Assembly: GCA_024278285.1 (NCBI GenBank)
Contig: JAJRTM010000768.1
Coordinates: 1 to 7,243, forward strand
DNA from: Planctomycetota bacterium
Lineage (GTDB): Bacteria; Planctomycetota; Planctomycetia; Planctomycetales; Planctomycetaceae
DNA length: 7,243 nucleotides
Direction: 5' to 3'
The position numbers were made by a program, and so were the translations under genes. A model generated the notes under the pieces. That model was not told where the DNA came from. It worked only from the letters and a program-made list of their open reading frames with translations, and did no database searches. Below are positions 1-6,457 of this stretch, one piece after another. Every line of letters begins with the position of its first letter. Position 1 is the first letter of the stretch.

Positions 1-75
1 AAGAATCAAATCTATATGAAAGATGGCGAAATCGCCGGCCAAGGCATCTTCCCCGGCAGTCTCAAAAGTGTTTGA
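1..75 (+). CDS. C-terminal 24 codons of an unidentified protein (partial)
   Basis: Frame 1 is open from the first base and ends at TGA 73-75. It encodes a short tail reading roughly KNQIYMKDGEIAGQG then IFPGSLKSV. The gene begins outside the window. The tail is too short to assign to a family: no motif, membrane segment or anchor is visible. It is transcribed toward the membrane-protein gene that ends at 110, so the two are convergent, with 34 bases between their stop codons. It is called a gene end because the frame is open from the edge and the spacing fits. A chance open stretch of 24 codons cannot be excluded. Confidence 0.5.
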   Translation, partial: KNQIYMKDGEIAGQGIFPGSLKSV

Positions 76-109
76 TGCTGAAGCTGTATTTCCAAAGGCG
101 CTACGCTTC

Positions 110-562
110 CTAGCATGGTTCCGGCTCGTTCGGTTGAGCATCAAGAGTTCTTAATTGACTGCACGTATAAAGACAGAACAAAAACCCGACCGTAAACGCG
201 GGAAGTATCGTAAAGAAAATGCGAGGCGTTCCGACCATTGTGTGGATCAGCACGGTACAGGTTGTTGTGAACATCACCGTCAGCACCCCAGGTAGTACCA
301 ACTTGAAAACCGGTTTCTCAAACCGATGATACAAAAACGTCACCACATAAACCATAAACAAAGTCACCACTGCACTGGCAATCCCCTGTGCAAGACCGGA
401 AATCACCCCATGCTTGTATGAATGAGAAACATTCACAAAATAAGCCCACCCACCCCAAACAAAAAACGCAAAGGCAGCAGAAAAAAGATTAAACCCCGCA
501 GATGTACGAACCGGTTTATTCATGGGAATTCGCGGAGTCTGTTCGTTAAGAATTGTTTGCAT
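110..562 (-). CDS. Small four-helix integral membrane protein of unknown function
   Basis: This 150-residue protein is dominated by hydrophobic segments. There are four likely transmembrane helices, at about residues 23-43, 53-78, 87-110 and 113-133. A basic linker (YHRFEKPVFK, 78-87) lies between helices 2 and 3, and the tail (138-150) is short and polar. There is no signal peptide with a cleavage site, so it is probably an inner-membrane protein. A possible functional patch is His107 in helix 3, followed by GTPRIFFTI (111-119). The ATG at 562 overlaps the end of the upstream gene by 17 bases. A second ATG at 523 (residue 14) would give 137 residues and a 22-base gap, and is about equally likely, because neither start has a Shine-Dalgarno sequence. 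It is the last gene of a same-strand run behind the ATPase pair and could be a third member of that system or an unrelated neighbour. I do not recognise the family by name. Confidence 0.72.
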   Translation of the reverse strand: MQTILNEQTPRIPMNKPVRTSAGFNLFSAAFAFFVWGGWAYFVNVSHSYKHGVISGLAQGIASAVVTLFMVYVVTFLYHRFEKPVFKLVLPGVLTVMFTTTCTVLIHTMVGTPRIFFTILPAFTVGFLFCLYTCSQLRTLDAQPNEPEPC

Positions 563-1106
563 TTGTAAACAAAAATGGTTTAACTGCTTTTTCCATGCGG
601 GCTAATTCGTCTTTGTTATGTATTAGAAGATCATGCCTCCAGGCGTGATCAGTACCCTTGAAGCAATCTTGCGCAAGGGCTTCACCGATCTTTTCAAAAG
701 TATTGAGATTATTGCTTGCTCTTATTAAATCTTCTGGTTCATCCAATACACCAAGTACGAAGACTCTGTCATTCTTAATCAGTTTTTCAGGAATATATTT
801 TCTTACTTCGGTGAGTCTTTTTTCAATTTTGATACGTCTTTTCTCTTCATCGGTTTCATTGACATCAAAGTCGATCAGCAAAAGAACTCGGCGATTGGGA
901 AATCTACACATACTGTTTACATAATTACGAAAGGATTTAGGAACTTTTTTCCAGCCTCTTTCGAAAGGCAAGGCAGCAATTGCTCTTGAGTCGAGTCCTG
1001 GTGCCATCAGGAAACCATTCACTATCCTGCGATTCGCATTGTCTTCAGACAGAACAACAAGATGGTCCCTGTAATCATTCGCACTACTTTTTTTGCTTTT
1101 ACTCAT
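546..1106 (-). CDS. Putative TOPRIM-like nuclease/effector protein paired with the upstream ATPase
   Basis: This is a soluble 186-residue protein. After a basic lysine/serine-rich start, the order of elements resembles a small TOPRIM-type fold. A beta strand with an acidic residue and helix comes first (HLVVLSEDNANRRIVNGF, 15-32, with Glu21). Then comes GWKKV (51-55), then a strand ending in DxD (VLLLIDFD, 74-81, with Asp79 and Asp81), and a further strand leading into EPEDL (RVFVLGVLDEPEDL, 114-127). The Glu...DxD layout is what coordinates metal in TOPRIM, RloB-like and DUF4276/DUF4435-like proteins. The match is to the pattern only; I cannot name the family. Its ATG overlaps the TGA of the ATPase gene (ATGA at 1103-1106), so the two are probably translated together and act together. 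By analogy with AriB of PARIS, it may be a nuclease unleashed by the ATPase. It is AT-rich: one 60-base line (781-840) holds 17 G/C by hand count, which suggests acquisition by transfer. Confidence 0.72.
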   Translation of the reverse strand: MSKSKKSSANDYRDHLVVLSEDNANRRIVNGFLMAPGLDSRAIAALPFERGWKKVPKSFRNYVNSMCRFPNRRVLLLIDFDVNETDEEKRRIKIEKRLTEVRKYIPEKLIKNDRVFVLGVLDEPEDLIRASNNLNTFEKIGEALAQDCFKGTDHAWRHDLLIHNKDELARMEKAVKPFLFTNANNS

Positions 1107-2245
1107 GGTTCAAGGTCACCGAGAATCAAGGTGTTGATGAGATCGCACTCAAGATTCATTTCGCTGAGCAGTTTAATACGCGCAGGCTCTAAGTGACTTT
1201 CTCGATAAAGCAAATGTGTGTTTTCATCAGAAAACCGGCGAATTGCTTCGGGGTTATGGGAAGTGGCAATAAACTGTCCGCCATTTCCATTTTCGAAAGT
1301 ACGGCGAAGCGAAACAATGAAATGCCCTACTTCGGACAACCCCAGATAGTTATCCGGTTCGTCCCAGAAACAAAAAAGCGGGCCATACGACTTATTTGCT
1401 GCTACGATAACAGCACAGAGAAAAAAACATTTTTCGCCATCGGATAAGTCGTTAAATGAAACAGAGAGAGAGTCTTGAGCGTTAGTTTGAAATTTAACGA
1501 TCAGTTCTTTAGTTTCTTTTCCTGTCGGACTATTTTGAATGTCCTCAATATCGGGCATGATGGCTTTCAGGTAGTCATCAATATACGAATAGGACTTGGG
1601 GAATTGTTCCAAAACACCAGAGAACCAGTAACTAAAATTAGAACCATTTCGATTCGGCTTTAACATCCCTCCCCGAGATTCTCCACGCATTAGTCCGGGA
1701 ATTGGAGACAGTATGATCATCTGCCGAAGCCAGTTGATCAAAGGAAGCAGTTGATCAAAAGAAATAATCGGCAGGGCAGCAAGGTGACTTTCAACTTTAA
1801 CCTCATCTGGTTCAGTTCCATCAACATAACCATGTTGATTTTTATCCAGAGAAGATGTTGCTCGCATATACACAAGCTTACTTCTTTCCCTGGAGAAAAC
1901 CAATTCGCCATCAACTTTCGCTTCTTCTTCAAAAATACGTAGTTCTTTGAAGTCTTCCGACAATTCCAAAGCCAGCGTGTACTGGTACAATTTTCCTTCA
2001 AGTAAAACTTCAATTTCAAAGCGGATGGGAGTTTCAGTTCTTCCCTGTGCGAAGTCTTTTAGTTTGACAAGCTCAGAAATTCGGTTGGTGCCGCGACCGA
2101 TTTTTTGGAAGATTTCGAGAACATCTCTGACCGTCGATTTGCCCGAGCCGTTTTTTCCAATCAGTAAAGAGGAGGGGAGCTCTTTCAGATTGAGTTCAAA
2201 GTTTTCGAGGCACCTGAAATTGTGGACGTAAAGTCTTTGTAGCAT
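1103..2245 (-). CDS. AAA/ABC-type ATPase (OLD/RecF-like), likely anti-phage defence component
   Basis: The 380-residue protein has all hallmarks of the RecF/SMC/OLD ATPase group. The N-terminal strand-turn LYVHNFRCLENFEL (5-18) leads to the Walker A GKNGSGKST (30-38, Lys36). An ABC-type signature FNDLSDGEK (264-272) follows, then Walker B LFCFWDEPDNYL (290-301, Asp295 and Glu296) and a switch histidine in ATSHNPE (327-333, His330). Between Walker A and the signature lies a region of about 200 residues specific to this protein, including a hydrophobic patch at 165-185. There is no C-terminal TOPRIM domain, unlike OLD nucleases; the small gene overlapping its stop codon by 4 bases may supply that activity as a separate chain. 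The ATG at 2245 starts exactly at the family's first strand, so the start is well supported although no Shine-Dalgarno is visible. Family knowledge: such ATPases sense phage or DNA ends in PARIS, Septu, AbiL and Rlo-type systems. Defence is inferred here, not shown. Confidence 0.88.
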   Translation of the reverse strand: MLQRLYVHNFRCLENFELNLKELPSSLLIGKNGSGKSTVRDVLEIFQKIGRGTNRISELVKLKDFAQGRTETPIRFEIEVLLEGKLYQYTLALELSEDFKELRIFEEEAKVDGELVFSRERSKLVYMRATSSLDKNQHGYVDGTEPDEVKVESHLAALPIISFDQLLPLINWLRQMIILSPIPGLMRGESRGGMLKPNRNGSNFSYWFSGVLEQFPKSYSYIDDYLKAIMPDIEDIQNSPTGKETKELIVKFQTNAQDSLSVSFNDLSDGEKCFFLCAVIVAANKSYGPLFCFWDEPDNYLGLSEVGHFIVSLRRTFENGNGGQFIATSHNPEAIRRFSDENTHLLYRESHLEPARIKLLSEMNLECDLINTLILGDLEP

Positions 2246-2326
2246 TGTCAGACCGTTTCTTTATTGAATCCCTTAATCATCGGTTAGCAATTGTAAATTA
2301 CCAGGGTCATTACTGACCCGGCTCGC
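2246..2326. other. Spacer between dxs and the ATPase pair
   Basis: These 81 bases are AT-rich and contain no gene. On the minus strand they must hold the promoter for the ATPase pair, if the pair is transcribed separately from dxs. The best guesses are TTTACA (2292-2297) or TTGCTA (around 2285-2290) as a -35 element, but no convincing -10 stands at the right spacing, so I do not mark a promoter. A hairpin sits at the dxs side and is listed separately. Confidence 0.5.
2304..2319 (-). terminator. Perfect 6-bp hairpin just after dxs, possible terminator or boundary
   Basis: GGGTCA (2304-2309) and TGACCC (2314-2319) are exact inverted repeats around a 4-base loop. They lie 7 bases beyond the dxs stop codon in the direction of dxs transcription. 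The sequence after it on the minus strand (TGGTAATTTACAA) is AT-rich but lacks a clean run of T. It is therefore a weak intrinsic terminator at best, or a processing or protein-binding site. It would separate dxs from the ATPase pair. Confidence 0.35.
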
Positions 2327-4240
2327 CTAGTTTGTTTCTACTAAGTCGGGTTGTTCGTTGGCGAGGCTTCTGGCGGTTTGGATGAGGCTGACTGGGTCTA
2401 GGCCGAGGTCTGCGAGTAGTTCTTTGCGGTCGCCGTGTTCGATGAATTGATCGGGGATGCCGAGGCGGTGGATGTTTTTTGTGTTCAATCCTGCCTCATT
2501 GGCTGCTTCGAGAACGACCGAACCGAAGCCGCCGCACAGGGTGTTTTCTTCGACCGTGATGACGAAGTTGCATTCTTTGACCGCTTTGAGAATGATGTCG
2601 GTATCAAGTGGCCGCAGGAATCTTGCGTTGATTAAGCCGATGTCGAGGCCATCTTTCTGGAGTTTTTCGACTGCTTTTTGACATTCGGGAAGTAGTGCGC
2701 CGAAGACGACGAACATGCCATCGGTTCCCCATTGAATGACTTCGCTTTTGCCGAGTTCAATCGGGGCAGCGGTTCCTTCGCGGTGAATTGTTTCTGCAGA
2801 TGTTTTTGGAAAGCGAATTGAAATCGGGCCATCGTGCTGGATGGCGAACGGAATCATCGCTTCGAGATCGGATGAATCGCCGGGAGCCATGATGGTGATG
2901 TTCGGGAAGACGCGCATGTAGGAATTATCGAACACGCCATGATGCGTCGGTCCGTCGGGGCCACACAGCCCTGCGCGATCCATACAGAAAACGACGGGCA
3001 AGTTCTGGAGCGCAACTTCCTGGAAAATCTGATCGAAAGAGCGTTGCAGGAACGTGCTGTAGATATCGACGATCGGCTTCATTCCCGATTTGGCCATCCC
3101 GGCTGCAAAGGCGACCGCGTGTGATTCACAGATGCCGGTATCGAAAAAGCGTGTCGGATAATCTTCGCGGATTCTCCCCAGTTTGTTGCCGGCACACATC
3201 GCTGCGGTCATTACAACAACGCGGGAATCCTGCTTCATCTGTTTGTAAATTGCTGCACTGGCAACATCGGTATAAGCAGCAGAACTTCCTTTTTTCGAGA
3301 GAACCGCTTCTCCGTTTTCGGTTCGCTCAAACGAAGTGGGCGAATGAAACGTGACGGGATCTTCGGTGGCTGGTTTGAAGCCTTTTCCTTTTTCCGTGAA
3401 AACGTGAAGTAGCGTCGGTCCTTTGATATCTTTGACCATTGCGAGATATTTTCTCAGCGTGGGGAGATCGTGACCATCGATCGGGCCGATATAACGGAAG
3501 CCCATTTCTTCAAATAGCATCCCGCCATGCAGCAGTGTTTTGAGGGAATCTTTCACCGTTGAAAGTGCATTTTCGATGGAGCCACCCAGCATCGGGACTT
3601 TATTCAATGCCCAGGAAACATCCCGTTTCAAACCGTTATAAAATGGGGCAACGCGAGCCTTGTCGAGATATTTAGCCAGTCCACCAACTCGCGGGCAAAT
3701 TCCCATTTGATTATCGTTGAGAATGACAAGCATATCTTTCTTCAACCCGGCTGCGTTGTTGAATGCTTCGAAAACGATTCCCGAAGGGAGCGCGCCATCA
3801 CCCAGAACTGCGACTGATTTTCTGCCATCATCGAACAATAAATCATCAGCCGTTTGCAAGCCGAGTGCAGTCGAAACGCTGGAGCCTGCGTGACCGGTCA
3901 TGAATAAATCGTACGGGCTTTCTTGCGGATTCGGAAAGCCCATCAATCCTCCTTTTTGACGGATCGTGCGGAACTGCGGAAAGCGTCCCGTGATTAACTT
4001 GTGCGGATAAATCTGATGCCCGGTATCCCAGATGAGGCGATCTTTTTCGAAATCGAATGTTTGGTGCAATGCTAAGCAGAGTTCGACCACGCCCAGGTTG
4101 CTCGCAAAGTGAGCGGGGCGAGTTTCCACGATTTCGCAGAGTGCTTCGCGAATTTCTGCAGCCAGCTTTTTCAGTTGACCATCGGAAAGAGTTTTCAGGT
4201 CTTTCGGGGAAGATATCAAGGGGAGTAGTTCGTATTCCAT
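2327..4240 (-). CDS. dxs: 1-deoxy-D-xylulose-5-phosphate synthase
   Basis: DXS condenses pyruvate and glyceraldehyde 3-phosphate, with loss of CO2, to 1-deoxy-D-xylulose 5-phosphate. This is the first step of the MEP isoprenoid pathway and also feeds thiamine and pyridoxal synthesis; the enzyme is cytosolic and uses thiamine diphosphate (ThDP). The protein is 637 residues from the ATG at 4240, close to the usual 620-640. Visible motifs, numbered from that ATG, are HFASNLG (44-50), IWDTGHQIYPHK (70-81), the ThDP site GDGALPSG (147-154) with NDN (175-177), and GPIDGHD (252-258). The catalytic glutamate is in GICESHAVAFAAG (Glu372), followed by the transketolase pyrimidine and C-terminal domains YSTFLQRSFDQ (394-404) and DRAGLCGPDGPTHHG (421-435). 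The ATG is preferred because AGAGAGA stands 7 bases upstream. An in-frame TTG at 4258 would add six residues but has no such site. It lies 25 bases after ispA and is almost certainly co-transcribed with it. Confidence 0.97.
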   Translation of the reverse strand: MEYELLPLISSPKDLKTLSDGQLKKLAAEIREALCEIVETRPAHFASNLGVVELCLALHQTFDFEKDRLIWDTGHQIYPHKLITGRFPQFRTIRQKGGLMGFPNPQESPYDLFMTGHAGSSVSTALGLQTADDLLFDDGRKSVAVLGDGALPSGIVFEAFNNAAGLKKDMLVILNDNQMGICPRVGGLAKYLDKARVAPFYNGLKRDVSWALNKVPMLGGSIENALSTVKDSLKTLLHGGMLFEEMGFRYIGPIDGHDLPTLRKYLAMVKDIKGPTLLHVFTEKGKGFKPATEDPVTFHSPTSFERTENGEAVLSKKGSSAAYTDVASAAIYKQMKQDSRVVVMTAAMCAGNKLGRIREDYPTRFFDTGICESHAVAFAAGMAKSGMKPIVDIYSTFLQRSFDQIFQEVALQNLPVVFCMDRAGLCGPDGPTHHGVFDNSYMRVFPNITIMAPGDSSDLEAMIPFAIQHDGPISIRFPKTSAETIHREGTAAPIELGKSEVIQWGTDGMFVVFGALLPECQKAVEKLQKDGLDIGLINARFLRPLDTDIILKAVKECNFVITVEENTLCGGFGSVVLEAANEAGLNTKNIHRLGIPDQFIEHGDRKELLADLGLDPVSLIQTARSLANEQPDLVETN

Positions 4241-4246
4241 CACATT

Positions 4247-4254
4247 TTCTCTCT
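4247..4254 (-). promoter_or_regulatory. Purine-rich ribosome binding site deciding the dxs start
   Basis: On the minus strand AGAGAGAA lies about 6-7 bases before the ATG at 4240. It favours that ATG over the in-frame TTG at 4258, which lies upstream of this purine run. It is a weak match to GGAGG, but the only one in the ispA-dxs gap. Confidence 0.45.
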
Positions 4255-4265
4255 GCAATAAAAAA

Positions 4266-5150
4266 TTATCGGTCTCTGGTTATCGCATAACGGGCGACCG
4301 CTTCTAATGACTGCGATTGTTTGCCAAACAGGGAAAGGGCAGAAACAGCCGAGTCGACCAGCTTCGTTGCTTTGGCCCGACTTTCCTCCAATCCCAACAA
4401 TGCAGGATATGTCAATTTATGATGAGCCTGATCTTTTTGGACACTTTTGCCCATTTTTTCAACGCTTCCGGTTTCGTCGAGCAGATCGTCCGCGATCTGG
4501 AAAGCGAGTCCTACAGCATCACTATATTCTGTCAAAGCGTCAAGCTGTTCGGAAGAGGCAGCCGCCAGAATTGCCCCCATTCTGACCGCACAGGTGATTA
4601 ATTTACCGGTTTTACGCCGATGGATACTGTTCAAATTGTCCATGGTCAAGTTTTTTTGCGATTCTGCCTCTAAATCGGCCTGTTGACCGCCTACCATTCC
4701 GGTGGGGCCTGCCGCTCGGGCCAGCTCTAAAACAACCTTGCCAGCGAGATGTTTGTCTTCAACCTGTGAGGCTAATACCTCAAATGCGAGGGTCAGCAAC
4801 GCATCGCCCGCTAAAATTGCGGTCGCTTCATCGAATTGAATATGATTGGTCGCCCGGCCTCTGCGTAAATCGTCATCGTCCATCGCGGGTAAATCGTCGT
4901 GAATGAGCGAATAGGTGTGAATCATTTCGATTGCACTCGCGGCTGGCATCGCTGTTTCGGTTGAACCGCCACACGTTTCACACGCCAGTATCGTGAGAAT
5001 TGGCCGCAGCCGTTTCCCTCCTGCGAGTAAACTGTAACGCATCGATTCGCGTAAACGATGCGGGCAGGCAGAACCGAATTGCGTCGCTTTATCCAACGCA
5101 GCTTCGATGGTCGCTCTCAATTGTTCAACATCAAACGGAAACGGATGCAC
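4266..5150 (-). CDS. ispA: Polyprenyl (farnesyl-type) diphosphate synthase
   Basis: This trans-isoprenyl diphosphate synthase joins dimethylallyl and isopentenyl diphosphates head-to-tail into C15 (or possibly C20) prenyl diphosphate. The products serve quinones, undecaprenyl carriers, hopanoids or carotenoids; the enzyme is cytosolic. The 294 residues match the E. coli IspA length (about 299). Signatures in order are GGKRLRP (44-50), the first aspartate-rich motif DDLPAMD (85-91) inside YSLIHDDLPAMDDDDLRRGR (80-99), GGQQADLEAE (154-163), the second aspartate-rich motif DDLLD (221-225), and GKSVQKDQ...KLTYPALLGLE (234-255). Tyr80 five residues before the first motif fits a short-chain product, but C15 and C20 cannot be separated by eye. 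The start is GTG at 5150: GAGGG stands 4 bases upstream, the next in-frame Met (37) would remove the family N-terminus, and no start codon lies between the GTG and the upstream in-frame stop. It leads the ispA-dxs operon. The xseB gene often found before ispA is absent. Confidence 0.95.
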   Translation of the reverse strand: MHPFPFDVEQLRATIEAALDKATQFGSACPHRLRESMRYSLLAGGKRLRPILTILACETCGGSTETAMPAASAIEMIHTYSLIHDDLPAMDDDDLRRGRATNHIQFDEATAILAGDALLTLAFEVLASQVEDKHLAGKVVLELARAAGPTGMVGGQQADLEAESQKNLTMDNLNSIHRRKTGKLITCAVRMGAILAAASSEQLDALTEYSDAVGLAFQIADDLLDETGSVEKMGKSVQKDQAHHKLTYPALLGLEESRAKATKLVDSAVSALSLFGKQSQSLEAVARYAITRDR

Positions 5151-5154
5151 GAAA

Positions 5155-5159
5155 CCCTC
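5155..5159 (-). promoter_or_regulatory. Ribosome binding site for the GTG start of ispA
   Basis: On the minus strand GAGGG is followed by four bases (TTTC) and then GTG. The spacing is slightly short, but it is the clearest Shine-Dalgarno-like site in the window and supports the non-ATG start. Confidence 0.5.
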
Positions 5160-5172
5160 GGATTGATTATGA

Positions 5173-5207
5173 TAGGCGTTAGGTAGTAGGTATCAGGCGT
5201 TAGGAGC
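5173..5207 (+). repeat. Five tandem degenerate heptamers, (T/C)AGGNNN
   Basis: Read in sevens, the strand gives TAGGCGT, TAGGTAG, TAGGTAT, CAGGCGT and TAGGAGC without a gap. The core AGG recurs every seven bases, and unit 1 plus the start of unit 2 (AGGCGTTAGG, 5174-5183) recurs exactly 21 bases later (5195-5204). The array lies between the divergent genes ispA and argJ, beginning 23 bases before the ispA start codon and ending 41 bases before that of argJ. Heptamer tandem repeats in intergenic DNA are known from cyanobacteria and other bacteria. Whether this one is a protein-binding array, a slippage tract or a remnant of a genome-wide repeat cannot be told from one copy. Confidence 0.6.
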
Positions 5208-5247
5208 TTCACTCAATGATAACAACTTCATCCCTTTGGTAACATCG

Positions 5248-6450
5248 ATGAACGAATCAAAAAATATCCAAATCCCCGCTGGCTTTCAATTTGGGGGGAT
5301 TGCGTGTGGCATTAAATCGGATGCTCAGACGAAAGACCTGATGCTCTTAACCAGCGAGCGAAATTGCACCGCTGCCGGTGTTTTTACAACGAACAAAACG
5401 TGTGGCGCACCGGTTCAAATAAGTCGGGAACGCGTTCCTTCAGAAACCGTTCGTGCGCTCATCATCAATTCCGGCAACGCGAACGCTTGTACGGGAGAGC
5501 AGGGATTGAATGATGCGAAGGAAATGACATCGCTGGTTGCGAAAGAAATTGGTGTTGAAGCGGAAGCCGTTCTTGTTTGTTCAACCGGATTGATCGGGCA
5601 AACGTTGCCGATGTCGAAAATTCGTGACGGGATTTTGCAGGTTGCTACTTCATTGGGGAATCAACCAGAGCATCTCGAAAATGCAGTTTCTGCGATGATG
5701 ACAACCGATACGTATCCGAAAATTGTTTCTCGCACGGTTCATCTACAAGCCGGGGTCGTGTTGGTAACAGGGATCGCGAAGGGAGCCGCGATGATCGCAC
5801 CGAACATGGCGACCATGCTTGCGTGTATTGTCACAGATTTACAAATGACAACAGAAACCTGTGATGAAACATTGCGAATCGCAGTCAATCAATCGTTTAA
5901 TCGTATCAGTGTCGAAGGTCACACCAGCACCAGCGATACCGTGTTATTGCTGGCTAATGGAGCGTCCGAAATCTCACTGCAGTCTCGGGCAGATGTCACC
6001 ATCTTTCAGGCAGCTTTGGATGAAGTCTGTTTGGACTTGACTCATTTAATTATTCGTGATGCAGAAGGAGCCGAGCATTTTGTTGCGGTGGATGTTGAAG
6101 GGGCGCGTTCGTTTGAGGATGCAGAAAAAATCGCCAAGACGGTCGCGGAAGATGTCCTTGTGAAAACCGCGATCACAGGAAATGATCCAAACTGGGGGCG
6201 GATCGTTTCGGCGTGCGGAAGGACCGGTTGCATCGAAAGCGAAAATGATATTTCACTCGCGATCAATAATTACGGTATCTTCAAAAAAGGAGTACCGGTT
6301 GAATACGACGAGCAAAAAATTTCCGCAGCGATGAAAACGGGCGAAGTTCTCATCGACATCACCCTCCCGTACGGCAAAGGTCGCTGGAGAATCTGGACCT
6401 GCGATTTGACTCAGGAATACATCCGGCTTAATTCGGAATATACGACGTAA
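5248..6450 (+). CDS. argJ: Glutamate N-acetyltransferase (ornithine acetyltransferase, ArgJ)
   Basis: ArgJ moves the acetyl group from N-acetylornithine to glutamate in the cyclic arginine pathway. Bifunctional forms also use acetyl-CoA to make N-acetylglutamate. The protein is 400 residues from the ATG at 5248, the family's usual size, and appears complete. The proenzyme cleaves itself before a threonine. That site is visible as AKGAAMIAPNMATML (177-191), with nucleophile Thr189 after Ala188. Other conserved parts are GNANACTG (76-83), the oxyanion loop CSTGLIG (111-117), GHTSTSDTVLLLANG (224-238), ITGNDPNWGR (309-318) and the C-terminal CDLTQEYIRLNSEYTT. The loop usually reads TSTND and here has Ser for Asn. 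An in-frame TTG at 5236 would add four residues. ATG is chosen by convention, since neither has a Shine-Dalgarno. No argB, argC or argD is adjacent. It diverges from ispA and ends 7 bases from the convergent gene at 6458. Sequence alone does not show whether it is mono- or bifunctional. Confidence 0.97.
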   Translation: MNESKNIQIPAGFQFGGIACGIKSDAQTKDLMLLTSERNCTAAGVFTTNKTCGAPVQISRERVPSETVRALIINSGNANACTGEQGLNDAKEMTSLVAKEIGVEAEAVLVCSTGLIGQTLPMSKIRDGILQVATSLGNQPEHLENAVSAMMTTDTYPKIVSRTVHLQAGVVLVTGIAKGAAMIAPNMATMLACIVTDLQMTTETCDETLRIAVNQSFNRISVEGHTSTSDTVLLLANGASEISLQSRADVTIFQAALDEVCLDLTHLIIRDAEGAEHFVAVDVEGARSFEDAEKIAKTVAEDVLVKTAITGNDPNWGRIVSACGRTGCIESENDISLAINNYGIFKKGVPVEYDEQKISAAMKTGEVLIDITLPYGKGRWRIWTCDLTQEYIRLNSEYTT

Positions 6451-6457
6451 TGATAGT

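Noticed and set aside
80..109. Inverted repeat GAAGC...GCTTC between the two convergent genes at the left edge
   Set aside because: It has only five base pairs around a 20-base loop and no T-run. This is too weak to call a terminator.
658..1942. Several + strand open frames (658-924, 980-1192, 1193-1447, 1475-1663, 1751-1942)
   Set aside because: They lie opposite the ATPase and effector genes, which carry clear motifs and a coupled overlap. Their translations are low-complexity Ser/Phe-rich and show no motifs.
1738..2019. Second minus-strand frame inside the ATPase gene
   Set aside because: It is a frame-shifted reading of the ATPase with no domain of its own. The ATPase frame is continuous, so there is no frameshift to explain.
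546..2245. Toxin-antitoxin reading of the ATPase and small protein
   Set aside because: The ATPase is far larger than typical antitoxins, and neither protein has a DNA-binding antitoxin domain. An ATPase-effector defence pair fits better.
4307..4686. Three + strand frames opposite ispA
   Set aside because: They are antisense to a well-conserved enzyme gene, overlap each other and show no recognisable product.
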